Shown here piece by piece: positions 1 through 6,008 of a stretch of DNA of 6,116 nucleotides. Every line of letters starts with the position of its first letter. The stretch's first letter is position 1. The DNA is from an uncultured Clostridia bacterium. Lineage in GTDB: Bacteria > Bacillota > Clostridia > Christensenellales > Pumilibacteraceae. Below the pieces are notes generated by a model. The model did not search any database and was not told where the DNA came from. It saw nothing but the letters and a program-made list of their open reading frames with translations. Both the position numbers and the translations under genes were made by a program. Where the stretch lies: positions 1 to 6,116 of the forward strand of contig CAMUAL010000057.1 in the NCBI GenBank assembly GCA_947086925.1, given 5' to 3'.

Positions 1-55
1 TTAACCCGTTTAAAAGTGCTCTTTTTACGTCAATCCTTAACCCGTTTAAAAGTGC
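1..55. repeat. Two exact 19-bp direct repeats, 36 bp apart
   Basis: The 19-mer ttaacccgtttaaaagtgc occurs at 1-19 and again at 37-55 without mismatch. The heptamer ttaaccc recurs at 128-134, directly beside the recD2 stop codon. Read on the minus strand, each copy contains TTAAACGGGTTAA, an imperfect palindrome whose outer TTAA arms match. That is the shape of a binding site for a dimeric regulator. Both copies lie downstream of a leftward promoter-like pair at 82-111, so they would sit at or just after the start of a leftward transcript. The array may continue beyond the window edge. Only two copies are visible and the gap has no CRISPR spacer character, so operator or small tandem repeat are the better readings. 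Confidence 0.7.
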
Positions 56-81
56 CGATTGTAAAAAGACACAACGTTTTA

Positions 82-111
82 ATTTTACTACTTTTTATAT
101 ATTTTCGTCAA
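82..111 (-). promoter_or_regulatory. Candidate leftward sigma-A promoter after recD2
   Basis: On the minus strand TTGACG (106-111) is followed after 18 bases by TAAAAT (82-87), close to the vegetative consensus. Transcription would start near 75 and run off the left edge through the two 19-bp repeats. No convincing terminator separates it from recD2, so it may add to read-through from the metK-recD2 operon. The region is very AT-rich, which raises the chance of a chance match, and the gene it would serve is not in the window. Confidence 0.4.
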
Positions 112-134
112 TCGGATTACCGTAAGTTTAACCC

Positions 135-2348
135 TTAATTGCCGATGCTTTTTCCGAACAAAAGCGACTCTCGCTCGTCCGCCGCGGTAAGAAAATTTTT
201 AAGCATACTGTACCTGAGCGCAATGTAGTCGTTTTCGACCATTCTTTTAACGGTGTATTTTTCTCCCACTATAACCGCCATGCGCTTTGCCCGCGTGATA
301 GCAGTGTACAAAAGATTACGCGTCATAAGCATAGGGTTGCCGCCGAACACGGGAATTATTACCGCGTCGAACTCGCTTCCCTGACTCTTGTGTACCGTAA
401 TTGCGTATGCGGGAACAAGCTGATGCCTTACGTCGGGCGTATAACAAACGCATCTGCCGTCCTCGAACTTAACGTCTATCTCGCCCGAATCGGGTCGGAC
501 CTCGGTTACAACGCCCAAATCGCCGTTAAACACGCCCTCGCCGCTCTCGGCGATTCCTCCCGTTATTTTGCGCCATTCGAGATTATAGTTGTTTGCTATG
601 TGCATAACCTTGTCGCCCGCAACAAAGCGACAATCTTCCGTTTCGATAAACATTCCGCCGCCGTTGCCGGTAAGCCGCTTTTGCAACTGCTTGTTTAAGT
701 TGTTCGCACCCGCCGTCCCGCTTTTTACGGGACAAAGCACCTGCACTTTGTACGGGTCTGTTCCGAGATATTTGGGTATACGCTCGGCGGCGAGTCCCAC
801 AGCGCGTTCGGCTATTTCCTCGGCGGTTTTTGCTTCGGAAAAAAAGAAGTCCTCGGTTTTGCTGTCGAGTATCGGCATTTGCCCCGAGTTTACTCTGTGC
901 GCGTTTTCCACTATCAGACTTTCGCCGCTTTGGCGGTAAATGCGTTTGAGCCGAACCACAGGCACAACTCCCGACTCTATTATATCGCTTAAAACATTAC
1001 CCGCGCCCACCGATGCAAGTTGGTCGCTGTCGCCCACGAGTATAAGCTTTGTTCCGTCTTGCACACGCTTTAACAGCGTATTGAAAAGGTGAACGTCTAC
1101 CATGGAAAACTCGTCTACTATTACCGCGCCCGCCGCTATCGGCTCACCCGTGCTTTCTCCCTCGCGTCCGAGCATGAGAGCGCGGTGTATGGTGCTTGCC
1201 TCGCGCCCGCAACTCTCCGACATACGCTTTGCCGCTCTGCCCGTAGGAGCCATAAGCGCGGTTTTGATACCCCGCTTATCGAGTACCGAAAGTATGCACT
1301 TTACTATCGTTGTTTTGCCCGTACCCGGTCCGCCCGTAATTACCGTTACGCTTCCGCCCGTGGCAAGCTTTATCGCGCTTTTCTGCACCTCGTGAAGCGT
1401 TATGTTTTCACTGCGCTCGAATTCCGCTGTTTCCTCGGAGCAGTCGCGCTCAGTCATATCCGCCGAACGGATAAGCGAAACAAGCCTTTGCGCCGCACCC
1501 GATTCGGCGCGGAAAAGCTGTAACAGCATAACCCCTTTGCCGTTCTCGGAATCGATTTCTTTAACGGCGCGGCTTATTATAAGCCCGTCGAGAGTATTCT
1601 CTATTGCGCGCTCGTCGGCGCGAAGAAGCTTACTTGCCTCGGCTATAAGCAAATCGGACGGAAGATACGTGTTGCCGGATTTGTCGGCGGCGTCTTTGAG
1701 CGTATACAATATCCCCGCCCGCAATCGGTATTCGCTGTTCGGTTCCACGCCGAGCTTTGCCGCGATTTTATCGGCGGTTATAAATCCTATACCGTCCACT
1801 TCCTCTACAAGGCGGTACGGATTGTCGGAAAGTGCTTTAACGGTATCGTCGCCGTATTGCTTGTATATTTTAAGCGACGTTCCTAACGGGATTCCGTGCC
1901 CTTGCAGAAAAACCATAGCCTGCCGCATATTTTCTATTTTCGAATAACTAAGAGCAATCTCCTCGGCTTTGGCTTTGCTTATGCCTTTAACCTCGGCGAG
2001 CCGCGACGGATTTAATGTTATTATGTCGAACGTATACTTTCCGAACTTATCCACAATGGCAAGAGCGGTTTTCGGACCTATGCCGCGGATAAGTCCGCTC
2101 CCCAAATAACGCACTATTCCGTCAAGCGTGTCGGGCTTGGCGGAATATACGTTTTTCACTTTGAACTGTTTGCCGAATTTGGGGTGCACGGTAAAATCGC
2201 CGTCGAGCTTTACGTATTCGCCCTCGGACACCGGAGGAAAAGCACCCACGCATACAAGCGGCTCGCCATCGCAGTCGAGCACGATTATCGTGTAGCCGTT
2301 TTCCTCGTTGCGGAAACGGATTTCGTCGATTCCGCCGCTTATTATCAT
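135..2348 (-). CDS. recD2: RecD2-type ATP-dependent 5'-3' DNA helicase (YrrC family)
   Basis: This is a superfamily 1B helicase of 737 residues, expected to unwind DNA 5' to 3' in cytoplasmic repair and replication-fork maintenance, independently of RecBC. Numbered from the chosen start, the N-terminal OB-like domain (about 1-75) opens with the family-typical FRNEENGYT. Helix-hairpin-helix segments follow at about 81-103, 117-131 and 181-200. The helicase core has Walker A GGPGTGKTT (339-347), motif Ia APTGRAAKR (367-375), Walker B VIVDEFSMVD (409-418), motif III LVGDSDQLASVGAG (437-450), motif IV RLKRIYRQS (466-474), an SH3-like insert near 605-614, motif V AYAITVHKSQGSEFD (647-661) and motif VI LLYTAITRAK (679-688). 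All key residues are present. Length fits RecD2 (about 700-800). An upstream ATG at 2405 would add 19 residues inside metK. I prefer the ATG at 2348, which overlaps the metK stop as ATGA and matches the family N-terminus. The ribosome binding site is weak, so translation is probably coupled to metK. Confidence 0.96.
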   Translation of the reverse strand: MIISGGIDEIRFRNEENGYTIIVLDCDGEPLVCVGAFPPVSEGEYVKLDGDFTVHPKFGKQFKVKNVYSAKPDTLDGIVRYLGSGLIRGIGPKTALAIVDKFGKYTFDIITLNPSRLAEVKGISKAKAEEIALSYSKIENMRQAMVFLQGHGIPLGTSLKIYKQYGDDTVKALSDNPYRLVEEVDGIGFITADKIAAKLGVEPNSEYRLRAGILYTLKDAADKSGNTYLPSDLLIAEASKLLRADERAIENTLDGLIISRAVKEIDSENGKGVMLLQLFRAESGAAQRLVSLIRSADMTERDCSEETAEFERSENITLHEVQKSAIKLATGGSVTVITGGPGTGKTTIVKCILSVLDKRGIKTALMAPTGRAAKRMSESCGREASTIHRALMLGREGESTGEPIAAGAVIVDEFSMVDVHLFNTLLKRVQDGTKLILVGDSDQLASVGAGNVLSDIIESGVVPVVRLKRIYRQSGESLIVENAHRVNSGQMPILDSKTEDFFFSEAKTAEEIAERAVGLAAERIPKYLGTDPYKVQVLCPVKSGTAGANNLNKQLQKRLTGNGGGMFIETEDCRFVAGDKVMHIANNYNLEWRKITGGIAESGEGVFNGDLGVVTEVRPDSGEIDVKFEDGRCVCYTPDVRHQLVPAYAITVHKSQGSEFDAVIIPVFGGNPMLMTRNLLYTAITRAKRMAVIVGEKYTVKRMVENDYIALRYSMLKNFLTAADERESLLFGKSIGN

Positions 2349-3535
2349 TTGATTATTTCTTTTAGCAGTGCGCGTATTTTCTCCGCTTTGTCGGTTTTCT
2401 CCCACGACATATCGCCTTTGCCGAAGTGACCGCCTATTGTGGTGAGTCTGTAAATGGGACGCCGTAAGTCGAGGTTTTCTATTATGCTTAGCGGGCGGAA
2501 ATCGAACAGCTTGTTTATTATGTCGAGCAAATCATCGTCGCCGTATGGCGAAGTACCGAACGTATTAACCGACAGGCTCACGGGACGCGCCTTGCCTATT
2601 GCGTAGGCAACCTGCAATTCCATGCGCTCGGCGGCACCCGCCGCAACCATGTTTTTGCACACGTAGCGAGCATAGTAGCACGCGCTTCTGTCTACCTTTG
2701 TCGGGTCTTTACCCGAAAACGCTCCGCCGCCGTGCGGACACATTCCGCCGTAGGTATCAACTATTATCTTTCTGCCCGTAACGCCGCTGTCGCCCATAGG
2801 ACCGCCGATAACGAATCTTCCGGTAGGATTTATAAAATACTTTGTTTTATCGGTGATGTATTTTCCGCCTATCGTGGGCTTGATTATTTTTTCTATTATA
2901 TCGTCTTCCAACGTGTCGTGTTCAACCTCGGGATTGTGCTGAGCGGACACAACTACGGTATCGACATATACGGGCTTGTTTGCGTCGTACGCAACCGTAA
3001 CCTGAGCTTTTCCGTCGGGGCGCAGATACGGGATTTCGCCGCTTCGGCGCGCATCGCTCAGTGCCCTTGTAAGTTTGTGAGCAAGCATTACGGGCAACGG
3101 CATAAGTTCCTCTGTTTCGGTGGTGGCGTATCCGAACATCATGCCCTGATCGCCCGCTCCCACCGAGTCGGCGGGGTCGTTGCTGTCGCGGCGTTTTTCG
3201 AGTGCTTCGGTTACTCCCGCGGATATATCCGCGCTCTGTTCGTTTATACTCGTAACAACCGCGCAAGTTTTACTGTCGAATCCGTATTCGGCGTTAGTGT
3301 AGCCTATGTCGGCAACCGTTTGACGCACAACCGCGGGTATATCTATGTAACCTTCGGTAGTAAACTCACCCATTACCATAACCAATCCCGTGGTGCAACA
3401 AACCTCGCATGCTATACGGCTGTACGGGTCTTGCTCTAACGCCTTGTCGAGAATAGTGTCGGCAATAAGGTCGCACACCTTATCGGGATGACCTTCGGTT
3501 ACGCTTTCAGATGTAAACAACTTATACTTACTCAT
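2345..3535 (-). CDS. metK: S-adenosylmethionine synthetase (methionine adenosyltransferase)
   Basis: MetK makes S-adenosylmethionine from methionine and ATP, with cleavage of the triphosphate, in the cytoplasm. The 396-residue product has the normal bacterial length and is intact. Visible hallmarks are the N-terminal FTSESVTEGHPDK (7-19), whose His and Asp contact ATP and magnesium; the first signature GAGDQGMMFGYA (126-137); FVIGGPMGDSGVTGRK (241-256); and the glycine-rich second signature GGGAFSGKDPTKVDRSA (269-285). The C-terminal LDLRRPIYRLTTIGGHFG (355-372) is also typical. The start is fixed by AGGAGA at 3546-3551, ten bases upstream of the ATG. The gene is first in an operon with recD2, which overlaps its stop codon by four bases. 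The leader is too short for the S-box or other SAM riboswitches that often control metK in Firmicutes. Confidence 0.98.
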   Translation of the reverse strand: MSKYKLFTSESVTEGHPDKVCDLIADTILDKALEQDPYSRIACEVCCTTGLVMVMGEFTTEGYIDIPAVVRQTVADIGYTNAEYGFDSKTCAVVTSINEQSADISAGVTEALEKRRDSNDPADSVGAGDQGMMFGYATTETEELMPLPVMLAHKLTRALSDARRSGEIPYLRPDGKAQVTVAYDANKPVYVDTVVVSAQHNPEVEHDTLEDDIIEKIIKPTIGGKYITDKTKYFINPTGRFVIGGPMGDSGVTGRKIIVDTYGGMCPHGGGAFSGKDPTKVDRSACYYARYVCKNMVAAGAAERMELQVAYAIGKARPVSLSVNTFGTSPYGDDDLLDIINKLFDFRPLSIIENLDLRRPIYRLTTIGGHFGKGDMSWEKTDKAEKIRALLKEIIK

Positions 3536-3545
3536 ATGTTAATAT

Positions 3546-3590
3546 TCTCCTGTATGTTGTTATTTTAACACTTTTGCGCGTTATAGTCAA
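3546..3590 (-). promoter_or_regulatory. metK promoter and ribosome binding site
   Basis: On the minus strand TTGACT (3585-3590) and TAAAAT (3562-3567) are separated by exactly 17 bases, a strong vegetative promoter. Transcription should start near 3555. The Shine-Dalgarno AGGAGA (3546-3551) therefore lies almost at the 5' end of the message, and the leader is only about 20 nt. There is no room for a riboswitch, T-box or attenuator. Any control must act at the promoter or later in expression. Confidence 0.85.
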
Positions 3591-3667
3591 CAACCTGCGC
3601 AGACTTAAAACATAGCGCGGATTTTGTCGAAATGCGGCGGATTTTCCGTGTTCGGTTTAAAAAAGCG

Positions 3668-3696
3668 TTGAGCCGACGCGAAACCGCCGTCATACT
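3668..3696 (+). promoter_or_regulatory. Possible bofA promoter
   Basis: TTGAGC (3668-3673) and CATACT (3691-3696) are 17 bases apart and could be a moderate sigma-A promoter. The -10 part, CATACTA, also resembles the CATA-type -10 elements of sporulation sigma factors E and G. That would suit a sporulation gene, but I see no matching sporulation -35 box at the right distance. The small inverted repeat CCGT/ACGG (3687-3700) brackets the -10. The sigma factor cannot be assigned from this alone. Confidence 0.3.
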
Positions 3697-3724
3697 ACGG
3701 ACAAGCCGCTCATAAAAATAAACT

Positions 3725-3976
3725 ATGAATTACGAAACGGTACTTTCATATTTCATAGGCGCGCTGATTGTTCTGTTTTGCGGTTGGCTGTTTTCGCTTA
3801 AAACGAAAGGAATTTTCAAGTTGCTTTTAAACACGGCGATAGGCGCGGTTATGCTCATTGCGCTTGCGACTTTTACGCCGCTTAACATTCCGCTTAATCC
3901 AATGAGCGCGCTTACAGTGGGAATACTCGGACTGCCCGGTGCGGCTTTGGTTTTTGTAATTGTCTGCTTTTTATAA
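3725..3976 (+). CDS. bofA: BofA family pro-sigma-K processing inhibitor
   Basis: The 83-residue integral membrane protein matches BofA in size (about 87 residues in Bacillus subtilis) and in its C-terminal signature: IPLN at 55-58 followed by SALTVGILGLPGAALVFVI (61-79), against VPIN and GILGIPG in B. subtilis. Predicted membrane segments lie at about 8-23 and 32-50, plus a hydrophobic C-terminal stretch. In B. subtilis, BofA sits in the outer forespore membrane and, with SpoIVFA, holds the intramembrane protease SpoIVFB inactive until a forespore signal arrives. Of the residues reported there as important for inhibition (N48, N61, T64), my alignment from memory gives Ala48, Asn58 and Ser61. 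The ATG at 3725 is the only reasonable start, since a stop codon lies two codons upstream. The ribosome binding site is poor. The gene is monocistronic, divergent from metK, with its own terminator. Family assignment is firm. That the target is SpoIVFB in this organism is inference. Confidence 0.88.
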   Translation: MNYETVLSYFIGALIVLFCGWLFSLKTKGIFKLLLNTAIGAVMLIALATFTPLNIPLNPMSALTVGILGLPGAALVFVIVCFL

Positions 3977-3982
3977 CGCTTT

Positions 3983-4011
3983 AAGCCGCTTGACAAACAG
4001 GCGGCTTTTTT
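3983..4011 (+). terminator. Rho-independent terminator of bofA
   Basis: AAGCCGC (3983-3989) pairs with GCGGCTT (4001-4007). The stem extends inward by one G-U and two Watson-Crick pairs to a five-base loop at 3993-3997. The stem is followed by six T (4006-4011). It begins seven bases after the bofA stop codon. The ascending arm and loop also contain the -35 box of the proS promoter. Confidence 0.88.
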
Positions 4012-4019
4012 AATATAAT
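3990..4019 (+). promoter_or_regulatory. proS promoter, overlapping the bofA terminator
   Basis: Perfect consensus boxes TTGACA (3990-3995) and TATAAT (4014-4019) are separated by 18 bases. Transcription should start near 4026, giving a leader of about 67 nt. That is far too short for a T-box, the usual regulator of aminoacyl-tRNA synthetase genes in Firmicutes. The leader can form a small hairpin at its 5' end, CGAAA (4026-4030) with TTTCG (4034-4038). The -35 box lies wholly inside the terminator hairpin of bofA. Confidence 0.85.
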
Positions 4020-4078
4020 GAAAAGCGAAATATTTTCGGCGTAAATAAGGCAATTACAGCATTTTGCAGTTTTCGCGC

Positions 4079-4085
4079 AAAGGAG
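4079..4085 (+). promoter_or_regulatory. proS ribosome binding site
   Basis: AAAGGAG lies seven bases before the ATG at 4093. A second ATG at 4089, only three bases from the Shine-Dalgarno and in another frame, is too close to be used efficiently and does not open the synthetase frame. This settles the start at 4093. Confidence 0.88.
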
Positions 4086-4092
4086 CAAATGA

Positions 4093-5529
4093 ATGGCAAA
4101 AAACGAATTCGTAAAAGAAATAGCGGATATTCACGAGAACTTTCCGCAGTGGTACACCGACGTTGTGATAAAAACTCAGCTTGTGGACTACGGTCCCGTT
4201 AAAGGCACAATGGTAATCCGCCCGTACGGTTACGCTTTGTGGGAAAACATTCAGCGCGAACTCGACGCTAGGTTTAAAGCCACCGGACACGAAAACGCGT
4301 ACTTCCCCATGCTTATTCCTTTAAGCTTTTTGATGAAAGAGGCGGAACACGTAGAGGGCTTTGCGCCCGAAGCGGCTCTTGTTACTCACGTGGGCGAAAC
4401 GGAGCTGCCCGAAAAGCTCGTAATACGCCCCACAAGCGAAACTATTATTTGCGACATGTACGCAAAATGGGTGCAGTCGTACCGCGACTTGCCGCTTAAA
4501 ATAAATCAGTGGGCAAACGTAGTGCGTTGGGAAAAAACCACCCGTCCGTTCTTGCGCACGAGCGAATTTCTGTGGCAAGAAGGACACACGCTTCACGCCA
4601 CGCAAGAGGAAGCGGAAGAAGAAACTCTTACAATGCTTAACGTATACGAGGAATTCGCGCGCAACGTGCTTGCAATACCCATGCTTTGCGGAAAAAAGAG
4701 CGAAAAAGAGAAATTCGCGGGAGCGGCGGCTACCTACTCTATCGAAGCAATGATGCTCGACGGTAAAAGTCTGCAATCGGGCACTTCTCACTATCTCGGC
4801 AACAATTTTTCAAATGCGTTCGAAATCAAGTTCCTCGATAAAGACGGCGTGCTAAAACACCCGTATCAAACAAGCTGGGGCGTTTCTACCCGCCTTATCG
4901 GCGCGGTTATAATGGCACACGGCGACGAGCGCGGCTTAAAGCTTCCGCCCTACGTTGCCCCCGTTCAGGCGGTTATTATTCCCATTGCAATGCACAAAGA
5001 AGGTGTGCTCGATAAGGCAAACGAACTTCGTGATACGCTTGCCGCCGCGGGAATCAGAGTTAAAGTGGATTCAACCGACAACAGTCCCGGTTGGAAGTTT
5101 AACGAATATGAAATGAAGGGAGTTCCCGTTCGTATAGAAATCGGTCCGCGCGACATAGAAAACGGCGTTGCCACCGTTTCGCGCCGCGACAAGGCGGGCG
5201 AAAAATTCACCTTGCCGCTAAATACTCTATCGGAAGAACTTCACGCGCTTTTAAAAGATATTCACGAGAACATGTATAACCTTGCCCTTAAATTTCGTGA
5301 CAGCCACATTAAAACGGTTAAAAACATGACAGAGCTCGGCGACGCCGTTAAAAACGGTAACTTTGCACTAAGCATGTGGTGCGGCGACCGCGCCTGCGAG
5401 GACAAAATCAAAGAGGAATTTCAAGCGTCGAGCCGCAACATGCCGTTCGACCAATCCCCCGTCGGCACTAAATGCGTTTGCTGCGGAAAAAAAGCAAAAC
5501 ACAAAATTTATTGGGGACGTGCATATTAA
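4093..5529 (+). CDS. proS: Prolyl-tRNA synthetase, archaeal/eukaryotic type
   Basis: This class II aminoacyl-tRNA synthetase charges tRNA-Pro with proline in the cytoplasm. At 478 residues it is the short type found in archaea, Thermus and many Clostridia, without the editing (INS) domain inserted in the long bacterial form. Visible parts are the N-terminal catalytic start with DYGPVKGTMVIRPYG (32-46); the proline-pocket IRPTSET (111-117); motif 2 from RWEKTTRPFLRTSEFLWQEGHT (145-166, in part); and motif 3 GVSTRLIGAVIMAHGDERGL (263-282, in part). An anticodon-binding domain covers about 290-390. The C-terminal zinc-binding domain has candidate ligands Cys430, Cys435, Cys461 and Cys464. The protein ends in Tyr478, matching the terminal tyrosine that reaches the active site in Thermus ProRS. 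The gene is complete, has its own promoter, and ends before a strong terminator, so it is probably monocistronic. Confidence 0.97.
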   Translation: MAKNEFVKEIADIHENFPQWYTDVVIKTQLVDYGPVKGTMVIRPYGYALWENIQRELDARFKATGHENAYFPMLIPLSFLMKEAEHVEGFAPEAALVTHVGETELPEKLVIRPTSETIICDMYAKWVQSYRDLPLKINQWANVVRWEKTTRPFLRTSEFLWQEGHTLHATQEEAEEETLTMLNVYEEFARNVLAIPMLCGKKSEKEKFAGAAATYSIEAMMLDGKSLQSGTSHYLGNNFSNAFEIKFLDKDGVLKHPYQTSWGVSTRLIGAVIMAHGDERGLKLPPYVAPVQAVIIPIAMHKEGVLDKANELRDTLAAAGIRVKVDSTDNSPGWKFNEYEMKGVPVRIEIGPRDIENGVATVSRRDKAGEKFTLPLNTLSEELHALLKDIHENMYNLALKFRDSHIKTVKNMTELGDAVKNGNFALSMWCGDRACEDKIKEEFQASSRNMPFDQSPVGTKCVCCGKKAKHKIYWGRAY

Positions 5530-5577
5530 AATAAAATACGACCTTTTTGATTTAAATAAGTATTTGATAAAAACCGT

Positions 5578-5612
5578 AAAGGGAGAATCCGACGAAAGGA
5601 TTCTCCCTTTTT
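5578..5612 (+). terminator. Strong rho-independent terminator of proS
   Basis: AAAGGGAGAATCC (5578-5590) pairs perfectly with GGATTCTCCCTTT (5598-5610) around the seven-base loop GACGAAA, and the stem runs into five T (5608-5612). It lies 48 bases after the proS stop codon. Confidence 0.93.
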
Positions 5613-5640
5613 CGGCAAGCAATCAATCCATGCCGAATAA

Positions 5641-5886
5641 ATCGTTTGGCGTTATATCGAGAACTTTGCAAAGATATCGGACATCGCGTCGTCTACAAGC
5701 TATCTTGCCAACGTAAACGCGGTAAACGGCTTAATAGCGTTAATAATAATTTTCGGAATCGCCGCAATAGTAATGACAGTGCTTAAAAAGCAAATCAAGA
5801 GCAAAGTAAAAACGAAAATCTTAAAAGAGGACTACGAAATCGACGCGCCCGAAAGCGCGAAGCAAACCAATCAATCGGCCGAGTAA
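5641..5886 (+). pseudogene. C-terminal remnant of an unrecognised membrane protein
   Basis: An open frame of 81 codons ends in TAA at 5884-5886 and begins directly after an in-frame TAA at 5638-5640. It has no ATG, GTG or TTG start before the ATG at 5773, which lies inside the membrane segment. Codon choice (gac, gcg, ggc, aac) resembles the neighbouring real genes. The product would be a short polar stretch, one membrane helix at about residues 31-48 (LIALIIIFGIAAIVMTVL), then a basic stop-transfer tail KKQIKSKVKTK (49-59) and an acidic-to-polar C-terminus. This fits the tail of a membrane protein whose N-terminal part has been lost. An ATG at 5630 could join only through a frameshift near 5638, and it has no Shine-Dalgarno. 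I do not recognise the family. A chance open frame or a rare non-standard start cannot be excluded. Confidence 0.45.
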
Positions 5887-6008
5887 TACTATCGTATTCA
5901 ATTCGACGAATAAATTTTGCGACATGGAAAATCCCCCGCCCTTGAAATGCGCACTTCCCATAGGGAATAAAAAACTAAATTTTTTAGAGTTGCACTTTCA
6001 ACGAGGAC
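5887..6008. other. Inverted-repeat cluster; candidate structured RNA or small repeat element
   Basis: This non-coding stretch holds several nested palindromes. ATTCG-A-CGAAT is at 5901-5911. TTGAAATGC (5942-5950) can pair with GCA-C-TTTCAA (5992-6001), with one bulged base. This encloses two small perfect hairpins, TTCCC-ATA-GGGAA (5955-5967) and CTAAA-TTT-TTTAG (5975-5987). Together they form a plausible three-way junction, followed eight bases later by a strong terminator hairpin. An open frame of 44 codons runs from an ATG at 5924 to TAG at 6056-6058, straight through all the hairpins. It lacks a Shine-Dalgarno and I do not regard it as supported. No convincing plus-strand promoter was found. 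A riboswitch-like RNA, a small RNA and a MITE-like element are all open. Confidence 0.4.

Noticed and set aside
1..55. CRISPR-like repeat-spacer unit
   Set aside because: Only two 19-bp copies with a 17-base gap are visible. Repeat and spacer are shorter than usual and no cas gene is present.
55..115. Long-range inverted repeats ccgattg/caatcgg and taaaaag/cttttta as a recD2 terminator
   Set aside because: The arms are separated by large loops and an unpaired stretch, and there is no GC-rich stem with a T-tract, so a terminator is not supported.
390..1947. Several plus-strand open frames (for example 589-939, 1089-1523, 1402-1947) opposite recD2
   Set aside because: All are antisense shadows of the helicase gene, overlap each other in different frames, and have no ribosome binding site or protein-like features that stand out.
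2732..3439. Long plus-strand open frame (235 codons) opposite metK
   Set aside because: It lies wholly inside metK, whose protein is unmistakable. The translation has no recognisable domain, and the frame stays open because of metK codon bias.
3616..3645. Direct repeat of gcggatttt (3617-3625 and 3637-3645) between metK and bofA
   Set aside because: A nine-base repeat in a low-complexity intergenic region is too short to support a function.
3730..4053. Minus-strand open frame of 107 codons opposite bofA
   Set aside because: It is antisense to the BofA signature and runs through the terminator and promoter region between bofA and proS.
4321..4791. Minus-strand open frame of 156 codons opposite proS, and a shorter one at 4965-5210
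   Set aside because: Both are antisense to conserved synthetase coding sequence. The compositions are odd and no family is recognisable.
5519..5716. Plus-strand open frame starting inside the proS end
   Set aside because: It overlaps the proS stop, reads through the terminator hairpin, and gives a composition unlike the neighbouring genes. The other frame at 5641-5886 is far more protein-like.
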